64,000 nucleotides of DNA. It comes from UBA10649 sp965278945 (GTDB lineage: Bacteria; Actinomycetota; Actinomycetes; S36-B12). Positions 22,794-31,362 of the stretch are shown piece by piece. Each line of letters starts with the position of its first letter. Positions within the stretch are counted from its first letter, which is position 1. A program made the position numbers and the translations under genes. The notes under the pieces are model-generated. The model saw only the letters and a program-made list of their open reading frames with translations, had not been told where the DNA came from and did not search any database. The stretch is taken from assembly GCA_965278945.1 (NCBI GenBank), contig OZ257128.1:930001-994000 (forward strand). The letters are read 5' to 3'.

Positions 22794-23405
22794 GAGAAGT
22801 ATTCGCAGGCTTCCCGTGGTCGACAACGGCACGAATCCCTCGGATACTGCCCGCTCCCACACGTGGAACGGTGCCTGGCCGCCATCGGCAGGGTCCTCGA
22901 ACACGTCGTGAATCGCCAGCAGCCCGCCCCGCACGATGAAGCGCGCCCACGAGTCGTAGTCGGCCATCGCCACGTCCTCGGCATGGCCGCCGTCGATGAA
23001 CAGCAGGCCAACAGGCGTCGTCCAGTAGCGGGCGACCGTCGGCGAGTCACCGATGACCGCGATCACCGAGTCTTCGAGTCCGGCCGACTCGAGGGTGTGT
23101 CGGAAGAACGGAAGCGTGTCCATGCGCCCGGTCCGGGCATCGACGACCTCGGGATCGTGGTGCTCCCACCCGGACTGGTTCTCCTCCGAGCCGTGGTGGT
23201 GGTCGACGGTGAACAGCACGGTGCGGGTCTGCTGCGCGGCGGTGCCCAGATACACCGCGGACTTCCCGCAGTACGAGCCGATCTCCAGCAGCGGACCGGC
23301 CGCGCCGGCCGTGACTCCGGCCGCATGCAGGGCAAGGCCTTCATCGTCGGGCATGAAGCCCTTCGCGGAGCGCGCGATCTGCAGCGCGGCCGCGGACATC
23401 GTCAT
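22785..23405 (-). CDS. Class I SAM methyltransferase (Methyltransf_24/CmcI-like)
   Basis: A 206-aa methyltransferase: AGPLLEIGSYCGKSAVYLGTAAQ (SAM motif I), FTVDHHHGSEENQSGWEHHDPEV with several His that may bind metal, then VGLLFIDGGHAEDVAMADYDSWARFIVRGGLLAIHDVFED (metal-binding IDGxH and HD). This is the divalent-metal-dependent class that methylates small hydroxylated molecules. Start ATG 23405, close behind the DUF1801 gene (4-bp gap), suggests an operon with it. Confidence 0.85.
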   Translation of the reverse strand: MTMSAAALQIARSAKGFMPDDEGLALHAAGVTAGAAGPLLEIGSYCGKSAVYLGTAAQQTRTVLFTVDHHHGSEENQSGWEHHDPEVVDARTGRMDTLPFFRHTLESAGLEDSVIAVIGDSPTVARYWTTPVGLLFIDGGHAEDVAMADYDSWARFIVRGGLLAIHDVFEDPADGGQAPFHVWERAVSEGFVPLSTTGSLRILLCG

Positions 23406-23409
23406 GTCG

Positions 23410-23856
23410 TCACGTCTTGGCGCGCGAGAGGTCGTACGCGGCGACGTACTCCTCCATGGAGACCTGCGCCACCGCCCGGCCGATGAGGTCGAGCGGGAGG
23501 TCCTCGATCTTCTTGAAGCGCACGCACGACTTGCCCATGTCCAGTTTCTTGCCCGACGCGCGGTACTCGGCCAGGAACGACTCGCGGACCTCGTCGCGGG
23601 CGTAGATCGACATGAGGTAGACGGACATGTAGTTCTTCTGCGAGGCGAGGGCCGCGAAGGCGAGCGGCTGGCCGTTGTAGGTATCGGGAACGACGGACAG
23701 CGGGACCTCGTAGCTGATCATTCCCCAGTTCATCGTCTCGACGATTCCCTTGGGCAGGTTCTTGCGGATGACGGCACGCACCTTGCTGATGGCCGCGCGC
23801 CGATCATCGGGCAGCGAGGCGAGGTAGTCCTTGACCGTCGTGGCGTCGCTCTGCAT
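23410..23856 (-). CDS. DUF1801 (YdhG/YjbR-like) domain protein
   Basis: A 148-aa protein of the DUF1801 family: TVKDYLASLPDDRRAAISKVRAVIRKNLPKGIVETMNWGMISYEVPLS, then QKNYMSVYLM and KKLDMGKSCVRFKKIEDLPLDLIGRAV, all family hallmarks. The fold is like CyaY/YjbR; no enzymatic activity is established. TACTCT lies 6 nt before the ATG with no Shine-Dalgarno sequence (leaderless). Confidence 0.9.
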   Translation of the reverse strand: MQSDATTVKDYLASLPDDRRAAISKVRAVIRKNLPKGIVETMNWGMISYEVPLSVVPDTYNGQPLAFAALASQKNYMSVYLMSIYARDEVRESFLAEYRASGKKLDMGKSCVRFKKIEDLPLDLIGRAVAQVSMEEYVAAYDLSRAKT

Positions 23857-23883
23857 GGCGCCAGAGTAGTTCGCGAGAGCGCG

Positions 23884-24714
23884 TCAGGAGTAGTAGACGT
23901 ACACCCGCGCGCCCAGGGGCACGCGGTCGAAGAGCCAGGCAGCCTGCTTGATGTCGCGCGTGCCGATGCAGCCGTGCGATCCGCCGTTGTAGCCGTCCTG
24001 GGCGAAGAACGGGGAGTAGTGCACGGCCTCGCCGCCGTTGAAGAACATGGCGTACGGCATCCACGTGCGATACAGGCTCGACACGTGATCGCGGCTCTTG
24101 CGGTTGACGCTGAACACGCCGTCGCCGGTGTCCATGCCGGGAAGGCCGAAGCGGGCGTCGAGGGTCAGCTTGACCTTGCCTTTGACGACGTAGCGGATCA
24201 GGCGCGCCGTCTTGTCCGCGCAGAGCGCGACCTTCACCTCGGTGCACTTGAGCGGCAGCACGCCCACGGGCGAGGCCATCTTCGACAGCGCCTTCCACGT
24301 CTTCTTGTTGATGACGCCGGTCGGGGTCATCCAGAACTTGCTCTGGAACGCCTTGACCGCGTTCTGGGTCGACTCCCCGAAGGACTGGTTCTTCGAACTG
24401 CCCTTGGAGATCGTGTAGCCCATCCAGGCCAGGCGCTCGTTCGCCAGGTCCACCAGGTGGCCGAAATGGCCCTTCTTCAGCGGGAGGGTGCGGCGCGGGA
24501 GTTCGGCGACCGAGTCGGGAGTCACGGGCGGGCTCGTGGGCACCGTGGTGGGTGGGGCCACCGGCGGCGTGGTCGGTGTAGGCGCGGGTGCCGTCGGAGT
24601 AGCGGAGACCGACGGGGCGGGAGTCGGGTCGTCGGCCAGGGCCGGGGCGACGGGGACGAGGAGCAACGCGCAGCACGCGGCAGCGATCAGCGCGGTCGGT
24701 CGTCCTCCCCTCAT
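23884..24714 (-). CDS. L,D-transpeptidase with peptidoglycan-binding domain
   Basis: A 276-aa exported cell-wall enzyme. Signal peptide residues 1-28; Pro/Thr linker ~30-70; peptidoglycan_binding_1 domain ~80-140 (ANERLAWMGYTI, TQNAVKAFQSKFWMTPTGVINKKTWKAL); YkuD L,D-transpeptidase domain ~155-276 with the catalytic HYSPFF...GGSHGCIGTRD (Cys and His present). Such enzymes make 3-3 peptidoglycan cross-links or attach proteins to the wall. ATG 24714 is taken because TATATT lies exactly 6 nt before it; an ATG 27 nt upstream would precede that box. Confidence 0.92.
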   Translation of the reverse strand: MRGGRPTALIAAACCALLLVPVAPALADDPTPAPSVSATPTAPAPTPTTPPVAPPTTVPTSPPVTPDSVAELPRRTLPLKKGHFGHLVDLANERLAWMGYTISKGSSKNQSFGESTQNAVKAFQSKFWMTPTGVINKKTWKALSKMASPVGVLPLKCTEVKVALCADKTARLIRYVVKGKVKLTLDARFGLPGMDTGDGVFSVNRKSRDHVSSLYRTWMPYAMFFNGGEAVHYSPFFAQDGYNGGSHGCIGTRDIKQAAWLFDRVPLGARVYVYYS

Positions 24715-24720
24715 GGGGTG

Positions 24721-24726
24721 AATATA
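24721..24726 (-). promoter_or_regulatory. Leaderless -10 box of the L,D-transpeptidase gene
   Basis: TATATT, 6 nt before the ATG. It is the most AT-rich -10 in this part of the window. Confidence 0.55.
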
Positions 24727-24828
24727 TGTCCATTCACTCATTTGTGTTATCTGAGGCTCGCCGGGGTACCTGCTCTTGGGTAAGTCGCGGCGATCGGCGT
24801 CGTGGGTCCGTAGGGAGTTGGGGTTTTG

Positions 24829-24990
24829 ATGTCGAAGGGCCTTGCGCTATTTCTCATCGGTCTTGTGACGGTGGGCGTCGCAGTATCGGTGACCCTGATG
24901 CAGTCGAACAGGACGAGCGCGGACCTCGGTGAGGCGCCGATCGACTCGCCCTACGTGCCTGCCGACGCCTCCGGCGATTCCCCGGGCTGA
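24829..24990 (+). CDS. Small single-TM protein, 53 aa
   Basis: Short frame MSKGLALFLIGLVTVGVAVS... ending DASGDSPG. Residues 4-23 form one hydrophobic segment followed by a short acidic/Pro-rich tail, so it should be membrane-anchored with the tail outside. AGGGAG lies upstream at about 12 nt. Not recognised as a known family. It sits alone in the 319-bp gap between the L,D-transpeptidase and the glycoside hydrolase and runs toward the latter (43 bp to its start), so the two may be cotranscribed. Confidence 0.5.
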   Translation: MSKGLALFLIGLVTVGVAVSVTLMQSNRTSADLGEAPIDSPYVPADASGDSPG

Positions 24991-25033
24991 GCACCGCTGG
25001 GTCACGCTTCAGGGAATGCCGCACACTCTCCTT

Positions 25034-26065
25034 ATGCGTGGCTCGAGAATCTACCTCGCCCTAGTTGTCGCGACATGTCTCGTCGCGTCGGCGACTCTGG
25101 CTCCTGCCGCTGGCGCGCGCCAGGACCGCGTAGACGGCCCGCTCATCGGACTGACCGTTCCGTGGGCGATCGGCGGGCCGCGGATCGAAGCCGACGGAAC
25201 GCTGCGGAACTTCCCGGGGGAGTGGCCGACGATCCCGTTCCAGTCGATCAGGCTGTGGGACACGCGCACGGCCTGGCTCAACATTGAGCCGCGAAACGAT
25301 CTGTGGGACTTCAGTCGGCTGGACAAGTTCGTCGCCAAGGCCCGCGCGAAGGGTGTTGACGACATCAGCCTCGTTCTTGGCGGAACACCGCGCTGGGCGG
25401 CCAAGCAGGTGCGTCCTACCGACGCGGCGTGGATGGGTCCTGGATCGGCTTCGCCTCCGAAGCGGCTCAGCGACTGGTCGGACTTCGTCTCGAAGGTCGC
25501 CCAGCGTTATCGGGGTCTCATCACGTCGTACGAGATCTGGAACGAGCCGAACAACATCACGTTCTGGAGCGGGTCTCGGTCGCGTTGGGCTCAAATGGTC
25601 CAGGTCGCCGCGGAGGCGATTCGCTCGGCGGACCCGGAGGTGACGGTGGTGGCGTCAGGGTTCCAGATGAAACGCACGAGCGACGTCAGCAAGGTCGCGC
25701 CGTGGCTGGCGGCGCTCGCCGACGTTGGTCCCGCAGTCGACAACGTCTCCTTTAATTGGTACCCCGACAGGGCCGACGACCTCGCGGCTCTCGGGAACGT
25801 CCTCGAGGCAGTCTCGCGGCTGTCGTCCGCGGCCGGAATCGCCGGAGATCCCTGGGTCACTGAACTGAATGTCCGCCGCGGCGCCAGCCTGTCTCCAGGT
25901 CAGCAACGCGCAGCAGTCGCCACGCTCACTGCGGCAGCCCGGCGCGGGGGAGCCGCGCGGATCACCTGGTATGCGTGGACCGATCTGGGTCCGCCGGACC
26001 TCATGCCCCTCTATCCACGCACCCCCGCGGCTACCGCGGTCGGAGCGTCGCTCCGGAACCTCTAG
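25034..26065 (+). CDS. Secreted clan-A glycoside hydrolase (GH39/GH5-like)
   Basis: A 343-aa exported TIM-barrel hydrolase. Signal peptide residues 1-29 (LALVVATCLVASATLAP). The barrel shows SIRLWDTRTAWLNIEPRNDLWDFSRLDKFVAKARAKGV, the acid/base Glu in SYEIWNEPNNITFWSG, VDNVSFNWYPD, and the nucleophile Glu in PWVTELNV. These two Glu, at the ends of strands 4 and 7, define clan GH-A. The polysaccharide substrate is not evident. ATG 25034 gives the best signal peptide; ATG 25016 is an alternative, with the purine-rich AGGGA touching it. tRNA-Pro follows. Confidence 0.85.
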   Translation: MRGSRIYLALVVATCLVASATLAPAAGARQDRVDGPLIGLTVPWAIGGPRIEADGTLRNFPGEWPTIPFQSIRLWDTRTAWLNIEPRNDLWDFSRLDKFVAKARAKGVDDISLVLGGTPRWAAKQVRPTDAAWMGPGSASPPKRLSDWSDFVSKVAQRYRGLITSYEIWNEPNNITFWSGSRSRWAQMVQVAAEAIRSADPEVTVVASGFQMKRTSDVSKVAPWLAALADVGPAVDNVSFNWYPDRADDLAALGNVLEAVSRLSSAAGIAGDPWVTELNVRRGASLSPGQQRAAVATLTAAARRGGAARITWYAWTDLGPPDLMPLYPRTPAATAVGASLRNL

Positions 26066-26082
26066 ACTCTCTGAGGCCAACG

Positions 26083-26155
26083 CGGGGCGTAGCGTAGTGG
26101 CTAGCGCGCCTGCTTTGGGAGCAGGAGATCGGGAGTTCGACTCTCCCCGCCCCGA
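26083..26155 (+). tRNA. tRNA-Pro (TGG)
   Basis: A 73-nt cloverleaf: acceptor CGGGGCG/CGCCCCG, D-arm GCGTAGTGGCTAGCGC, anticodon stem CCTGC/GCAGG with loop TTTGGGA (anticodon TGG), T-arm GGGAGTTCGACTCTCCC. The CCA end is encoded at 26156-26158. Confidence 0.96.
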
Positions 26156-26202
26156 CCACTCAGCGCCCTTCGCTGGGGTTACCGACAACCAGGAGTAATG
26201 CC

Positions 26203-27588
26203 GTGAAGAGCGATGTCGAGACCGTCTCCGCGACGCGGGTGAAGCTGACCGTCGAGGTCCCCTTCGAGGAGCTGAAGCCCAGCATGGATGCGGCCTACGG
26301 CCGGATCGCCAAGAGCGTGAACATTCCCGGCTTCCGCAAGGGCAAAGTCCCCGCGCGCATCATCGAGCAGCGCATCGGCATCGAGGCCGTCCTCGAGGAG
26401 GCCGTCAACGACGCGCTCCCCAAGGCCTATGACGAGGCCATCCGCACCAACGGCATCGTGCCCGTCGGCCGCCCCGAGCTCGACGTGACCGAGCTCGTCC
26501 AGGGCGCTCCGCTGACCTTCACCGCCGAGGTCGACGTCCGCCCCGAGTTCGACCTGCCCGACTACTCCGCGCTGACCGTCGAGGTCGCGAACGCCACCCC
26601 GACCGACGCGGACGTCGACGAGCAGCTCGCGTCGCTCGCCACCCGCTTCGCCACCCTGATCGACGTCGACCGCGCCGCCGTCAACGGCGACATGCTGCTC
26701 GTCGACATCGCCGGCGCCACCGCCGAGGGCGACGCCGTCGAGGACCTGTCCGGCAACGCGCTCTCCTACGAGCTCGGCACCGACGGCATGCTGCCCGGCT
26801 TCGACGAGGCCGTGCTCGGCGCCGTCAAGGACGAGGTTCGCACCTTCGAGTTCACCCCCCAGAACGGCGACTGGTCCGGCGTCCCGCTGACCGTCACCGC
26901 CACGGTCAAGGGCGTCCGCGAGCGCGAGCTTCCCCCCCTCGATGACGACTTCGCCCAGCTCGCGTCCGAGTTCGACACGATCGGCGAGCTCCGCGAGGAC
27001 CTCGCCACCCGCCTCGTGCGCCTCAAGCGCCTTGAGCAGGGCACCGAGGCCCGCAACAAGGTCCTTGAGGTGCTCCTCGCCGCCGTCGACATCCCGCTCC
27101 CGGAGGGCGTCATCGCCGCCGAGGTCGAGAACCACTTCGAGGACGGCCACGAGGGCAGCGACGAGCATCGCGCCGAGGTCGAGACGCAGGCCCGCGAGTC
27201 GCTCAAGAGCCGGTTCGTGCTCGACAAGGTGGCGGAGGCCGAGGAGGTCGCCGTCGGAGAGACCGAGCTGTCCGCATGGCTCATCCAGCAGGCTCCCCGT
27301 TACGGCATGAGCCCCGACGCGTTCGCCCAGGCGCTCGTCGAGGCCGGTCAGGTGCAGATGGCGATCCAGGACATCCGTCGTGCGAAGGCCCTTGCGGTGG
27401 TGCTCGAGTCGGCGAACGTCGTCGACGCCGACGGCAACGTGGTGGACCTGTCGGCGCTCGACGCCGAGCTGAACGCACAGTTCGGCGAGGGCTCTGACCT
27501 TCCCGACATCACCGAGGCGCTCGCCGCGGCCGACGACCACGCGGGTCATTCCCACGATCACGACGACCATACGGGCCACAACCACTAA
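26203..27588 (+). CDS. tig: Trigger factor, ribosome-associated chaperone and peptidyl-prolyl isomerase
   Basis: A 461-aa protein of usual length. The N-terminal ribosome-binding domain has the signature NIPGFRKGKVPARIIEQRIG (GFRxGKxP); the FKBP-like PPIase domain covers ~150-245 (VNGDMLLVDIAG, LPGFDEAVLGAVKDEVRTFEFTPQNGD); the helical C-terminal domain follows. The C-terminal tail is His/Asp-rich (AGHSHDHDDHTGHNH), which could bind metal ions. GTG 26203 follows AGGAG at 7 nt. It heads the classic tig-clpP-clpX order, but here the clp genes are separated from it by a large membrane-protein gene. Confidence 0.97.
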   Translation: MKSDVETVSATRVKLTVEVPFEELKPSMDAAYGRIAKSVNIPGFRKGKVPARIIEQRIGIEAVLEEAVNDALPKAYDEAIRTNGIVPVGRPELDVTELVQGAPLTFTAEVDVRPEFDLPDYSALTVEVANATPTDADVDEQLASLATRFATLIDVDRAAVNGDMLLVDIAGATAEGDAVEDLSGNALSYELGTDGMLPGFDEAVLGAVKDEVRTFEFTPQNGDWSGVPLTVTATVKGVRERELPPLDDDFAQLASEFDTIGELREDLATRLVRLKRLEQGTEARNKVLEVLLAAVDIPLPEGVIAAEVENHFEDGHEGSDEHRAEVETQARESLKSRFVLDKVAEAEEVAVGETELSAWLIQQAPRYGMSPDAFAQALVEAGQVQMAIQDIRRAKALAVVLESANVVDADGNVVDLSALDAELNAQFGEGSDLPDITEALAAADDHAGHSHDHDDHTGHNH

Positions 27589-27631
27589 CCTCGCATTCGC
27601 AGCGCACCACCACGCGCACGGGGGAATGCAC

Positions 27632-29665
27632 ATGAGGCGGACGGGTCTGCTGACCTCCTCTGCTGTTGTGTTGGTCTTTGTGGCGACAGTCGTTGGTGTC
27701 GTTCTTGGCCCGTCTCCCTTCGCTCCGGTGTCGAGCGACACCCTCACACCGATGGCTTTGCTTAGTGCGATCGACGACAGTCGAGATCGCGTGATCCTGC
27801 TGATGTGGATACTGATCCCCATCGCGATCGTCGGCTTCGTCGCGATGCCATTTCGGGGCCGATCAACACTAGTTCAGCACAGTCGTGTGCCAACTCGTCG
27901 CGAGGTCATCACGGCATCGGGTCTCGGAGTGGCAGCGATCGCGATCGTCGTCGGTTCCGTTACGTGGTCTCGCGACTCGGCAGGCTACTGGCACGGAGTG
28001 GCCGCGATCGACCTTGTTGCTGGGGCGGCTTTTGCGGTCTTCGTGCTGCGGATGTGGACATGGCCGACATGGGTCGCCTACTCCGCGACTCTGATTGCGG
28101 TGGGAACGGTGGCGGTCGTCGCCTTGCCCGCACTTCTTCAGACTCCCGCAACCATTAGAGACAGCCCCCATTTCGCCTTCACCTCTGACGAGATTGCCGC
28201 AGTCGCGGCAGGACGATTCCCCCTAAGTGACTACGCCCCCGTGTACTCGAATCTGCTGGGCTATCCGGTAAGCGCTTTGATTCATCTCGTGCCGTCGAGT
28301 GCGACCCTCGTGGTTGTGGCCTGGTTGCTCATTCTCCAGGTCATCGCTCTCGGCATCGCAGTCGCGCTTCCCGTCCTTGTGTCCGGCTGGCGGATGATCG
28401 CTCCGGCTGCTGCAGTCGCGATTCTCCCGTCCCTTGCCGTGACCGTGGAACTGGTCAGCGCCTCGACTTACTTCGCCGTACTGCCATTGCGCGTGGTGCT
28501 CCCGGCAATCGTTATTCTCGCAGCGTTCCTCCTGCTGCGTGGGCGACCGCTGCTGGAGTCGAGATCGCTTTGGCGAGTCGTGCTGCTCGGGTTCTTGGCA
28601 GGCGTCGCGGCGCTGAATAACACCGATTTCGGCGTCCCGGTCGTCGCCATTCTCGTTGTCGTTGTGCTGTTCGTCGGACATACTTTCGGTGGGCGGATCA
28701 TCGCCGCTTCGGTGGCTGCTGGGAGCGCACTGCTTCCATTTGTTCTCTACGCGCTCATCGGTATTGCATTCAACCGTCCCGTGGATTGGTCGCTGTGGCT
28801 GGCGTATCCGCGAATCTTCGGTCTTGAGGGTTACTACAACGTCGCGATGGAGGCATTCGGACTTCACATCGCGGTGGTCGCGTTGTTCGTGTCCGCGACC
28901 GCCGTCGGGGTCTGCATGCTTGTATCGGGAGGCCCGCGGGTCAGCACGCTCGCGTATCGGCAGGGTTTGCTGCTCCTGCTGACCGGCGGCTGGGCGCTCC
29001 TGACGCTTCCCTACTTCGCCGGACGGTCGTTGACTCCAACGGTTATCGGAGGGTATGCCTTCGGAGTAGGACTAGTGATCGCGTCCTTCTTGCCTTTGGT
29101 ACGGGCCTCCTATCGCGCACTGAAGGCGGGTACCGCTCAATCGCCAACTGGGGCTGCGGTATCAGTCGCCCTGGGTGCGGTGATGCTCGCGTGTGTCGGC
29201 GGGTTCTTCTTGCGGGTGCAATCTCCGTGGGCTTACCTTGAGCCGATCGCCCGCAACCCGTCGGGCGAATGGCCGCCACTTGCTTCGCAACTTTCCGATC
29301 TTGACCGGATGCTCGCGGATCCTGCAAACGCTGAAGTCGCGAGACTCAACGCTGAGGGAAGGATCGATCAAGTTCTGCCGCTTGCGAACCTGACTGGGCT
29401 CGGGTCGACGTTGCCCTCGGCGATGGTCGTCAGTCACGCCTCGTACTTCGATCTCAGCCCTGAGTTCGTTCGGATGCAATGCGAACAGCAACGCGAGTCC
29501 GGTCGGGACTTCCTCCTGCTCTCGCGCGCGTCGGCAGCTGCGTTCGCAACCGTGGAGGAATGCAGGGAGGCATTCGACCTCGATGCCGCCACAACGATCA
29601 GTTCTGAGGGCGACGGACTCGTCCTACTCTCCCTGCGGGGCGGGACGCCCAGCCGGGCCGACTGA
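27632..29665 (+). CDS. Large polytopic membrane protein of unknown function
   Basis: A 677-aa protein with about 12-14 hydrophobic segments over residues 5-555, then a soluble C-terminal part of ~120 aa (WAYLEPIARNPSGEW, then SYFDLSPEFVRMQCEQQRESGRDFLLLSR). The layout, many TM helices with an early loop containing FTSDEIAAVAAGRFPLSDYAPVYSNLLGYP and an extracytoplasmic tail, recalls GT-C membrane glycosyltransferases, but no family signature is certain. Codon use is visibly less GC-biased than in tig and clpP, suggesting acquisition. ATG 27632 is taken (GGGGG 6-8 nt upstream); ATG 27626 is possible. It lies between tig and clpP1. Confidence 0.75.
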   Translation: MRRTGLLTSSAVVLVFVATVVGVVLGPSPFAPVSSDTLTPMALLSAIDDSRDRVILLMWILIPIAIVGFVAMPFRGRSTLVQHSRVPTRREVITASGLGVAAIAIVVGSVTWSRDSAGYWHGVAAIDLVAGAAFAVFVLRMWTWPTWVAYSATLIAVGTVAVVALPALLQTPATIRDSPHFAFTSDEIAAVAAGRFPLSDYAPVYSNLLGYPVSALIHLVPSSATLVVVAWLLILQVIALGIAVALPVLVSGWRMIAPAAAVAILPSLAVTVELVSASTYFAVLPLRVVLPAIVILAAFLLLRGRPLLESRSLWRVVLLGFLAGVAALNNTDFGVPVVAILVVVVLFVGHTFGGRIIAASVAAGSALLPFVLYALIGIAFNRPVDWSLWLAYPRIFGLEGYYNVAMEAFGLHIAVVALFVSATAVGVCMLVSGGPRVSTLAYRQGLLLLLTGGWALLTLPYFAGRSLTPTVIGGYAFGVGLVIASFLPLVRASYRALKAGTAQSPTGAAVSVALGAVMLACVGGFFLRVQSPWAYLEPIARNPSGEWPPLASQLSDLDRMLADPANAEVARLNAEGRIDQVLPLANLTGLGSTLPSAMVVSHASYFDLSPEFVRMQCEQQRESGRDFLLLSRASAAAFATVEECREAFDLDAATTISSEGDGLVLLSLRGGTPSRAD

Positions 29666-29775
29666 CGGTTTCGGCCCACGGCGAACTCGGCCGTGGTGGG
29701 GAAGTCCGCCGGGACCCGCCACGTTAGGGTCAGACAACAGGACGTCGTCGAATGACGGCAGCAACAGGAGGCGTG

Positions 29776-30414
29776 GTGAGCGACATTTACGAGCCCCAGT
29801 TCCGAGGTTCCGGCGGAGGAATGACCGGCTTCGGCGACATGCTCGACGAGCGGTTGCTACGCGAGCGGATCATCTGGCTCGAGGGCGAAGTCCGCGACGA
29901 GAACTCCAACCGCATTGCCAAGCAGCTCCAGGTGCTTGCGGCCGAGGATCCGGACCGCGATATCTCGCTGTACATCAACTCTCCCGGTGGTTCGATCACC
30001 GCGGGCATGGTCATCTACGACACCATGCAGCTGATCCCCAACAAGATCACGACCGTCGCGATGGGCCTGGCGGCCAGCATGGGCCAGTTCCTGCTCGTCG
30101 CGGGCGCCCCGGGCCAGCGCTACGCCACTCCGAACACACGCATCATGATGCACCAGCCCTCGGGCGGCCTCGGCGGAACGGCATCGGACATCAAGATCCA
30201 GGCCGAGCAGATGCTCTACATCAAGAAGCGCATGGCCGTGCTCATCGCCGAGCACAGCGGGCAGTCGGTGGAGACCATCGAGGCGGACTCCGACCGCGAC
30301 CGCTGGTTCACCGCCGACGAGGCGCAGTCCTACGGACTCATCGACCACATCTACACCTCGTCGGCTGACTCGCCCGACACGAACGCCAAGAAGGGCAAGG
30401 GAGACAGCAAGTGA
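29776..30414 (+). CDS. clpP1: ATP-dependent Clp protease proteolytic subunit 1
   Basis: A 212-aa serine protease subunit. The triad is Ser101 (GLAASMGQFLL), His126 (IMMHQPSGG) and Asp175 (DSDRDRWF); DISLYINSPGGSITAGMVIYDTM is the ClpP signature. It assembles with ClpP2 into the mixed ClpP1P2 tetradecamer known from actinobacteria and works with ClpX or ClpC. GTG 29776 is chosen for the AGGAGG 4 nt upstream; ATG 29752, eight codons earlier, is also possible. Overlaps clpP2 by 4 nt, so subunits are coupled in translation. Confidence 0.96.
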   Translation: MSDIYEPQFRGSGGGMTGFGDMLDERLLRERIIWLEGEVRDENSNRIAKQLQVLAAEDPDRDISLYINSPGGSITAGMVIYDTMQLIPNKITTVAMGLAASMGQFLLVAGAPGQRYATPNTRIMMHQPSGGLGGTASDIKIQAEQMLYIKKRMAVLIAEHSGQSVETIEADSDRDRWFTADEAQSYGLIDHIYTSSADSPDTNAKKGKGDSK

Positions 30415-31034
30415 CCATGAACCTGAACCCCACGGGCCGCTACATCCTCCCGGAGTTCCGCGAGCGGACCGCCACCGGCGAGCGTGTTCACAACCCCTAC
30501 ACGAAGCTCTTCGAGGAGCGCATCATCTTCCTCGGCGTGCAGATCGACGACGCGAGCGCCGACGACGTCATGGCCCAGCTGCTGTGCCTGGAGTCGATGG
30601 ACCCCGATCGCGACATCCAGATCTACATCAACTCGCCCGGCGGCAGCTACACGGCCATGACGGCGATCTACGACACGATCCAGTTCGTCAAGCCTCAGGT
30701 GCAGACGGTCTGTCTGGGCCAGGCGGCATCCGCGGCAGCAGTGCTGCTCGCGGCCGGCACGCCCGGCAAGCGCTTCGCCCTGCCGCACGCGCGCATCCTC
30801 ATCCACCAGCCCTACACCGAGGGCGGCGGCCAGGGATCGGACATCGAGATCCAGGCGAAGGAGATCCTGCGCATGCGCGTCGAGATGGAGGGCATCCTCG
30901 CCCACCACACAGGCCGCGATGCCGAGCAGGTCGCCAAGGACATCGAGCGCGACAAGATCCTGACCGCTGCCGATGCCAAGGAGTACGGGATCATCGACCA
31001 GGTGATCTCCTCCCGCAAGGTCGCTGCGGCGTAA
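30411..31034 (+). CDS. clpP2: ATP-dependent Clp protease proteolytic subunit 2
   Basis: A 207-aa subunit. The triad is Ser107 (LGQAASAAAVLLAAG), His132 (RILIHQPYTEGGGQGSD) and Asp181 (DIERDKILTAADAKEYGIID). Its GTG start overlaps the clpP1 stop (GTGA); an in-frame ATG lies two codons later. A strong terminator hairpin follows at 31045-31079, so clpX, 6 kb downstream, must have its own promoter. Confidence 0.97.
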   Translation: MTMNLNPTGRYILPEFRERTATGERVHNPYTKLFEERIIFLGVQIDDASADDVMAQLLCLESMDPDRDIQIYINSPGGSYTAMTAIYDTIQFVKPQVQTVCLGQAASAAAVLLAAGTPGKRFALPHARILIHQPYTEGGGQGSDIEIQAKEILRMRVEMEGILAHHTGRDAEQVAKDIERDKILTAADAKEYGIIDQVISSRKVAAA

Positions 31035-31044
31035 GCAGAACGTA

Positions 31045-31079
31045 CGAAGGGCCCGCATCGAGTCGATGCGGGCCCTTCG
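31045..31079 (+). terminator. Terminator hairpin of the clpP1P2 operon
   Basis: CGAAGGGCCCGCATCG (31045-31060) pairs perfectly with 31064-31079 around a 3-nt loop: 16 bp. No U-run follows. Confidence 0.85.
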
Positions 31080-31101
31080 CATTCACGGGCAGCGTTTCTC
31101 G

Positions 31102-31131
31102 TTGACATCTGTTCGAGAGCGGTTCTACATT
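31102..31131 (+). promoter_or_regulatory. Sigma-70-type promoter upstream of the Vgb-like gene
   Basis: TTGACA (31102-31107), 18-bp spacer, TACATT (31126-31131). This is the best housekeeping promoter in the window and predicts a start near 31138 and an untranslated leader of about 225 nt. The leader (31138-31362) has one clear hairpin at its 5' end and no riboswitch or leader peptide I can recognise. Confidence 0.65.
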
Positions 31132-31137
31132 TGTGGG

Positions 31138-31163
31138 GCATCGACAGATGCGACTGTCGATGC
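31138..31163 (+). repeat. Perfect 10-bp inverted repeat at the predicted transcript start
   Basis: GCATCGACAG (31138-31147) and CTGTCGATGC (31154-31163) with 6 nt between. It begins at the predicted +1 of the promoter at 31102-31131, so it could be an operator or a 5'-end mRNA-stabilising hairpin. Confidence 0.6.
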
Positions 31164-31362
31164 CCCTGAAACGGTCGCTAAGACCCGATCAGGGTCCGAG
31201 CGAGTTCCACGAGAGCACTGGCCAGCAGTGCCAATGCGGTCAACACAGTCACTGCTGCCAGGGTTTTCTCATGGGACCGTTCAGGATGTCGGCGTGCCCT
31301 ACGGTGGGACTGACATCGTCCAGCGACTCTGCTCGGCGCCGCCCGAGGCCCAGGAGTTGCCG

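Noticed and set aside
26179..27822. 547-aa minus-strand frame opposite tig
   Set aside because: It has no domain, is Val/Leu/Asp/Gly-rich as expected from a mirrored codon pattern, and tig is unmistakable.
31138..31362. Possible riboswitch (c-di-GMP or c-di-AMP) in the leader of the Vgb-like gene
   Set aside because: I looked for the conserved motifs of those classes and did not see them; only the 5' palindrome is clear.
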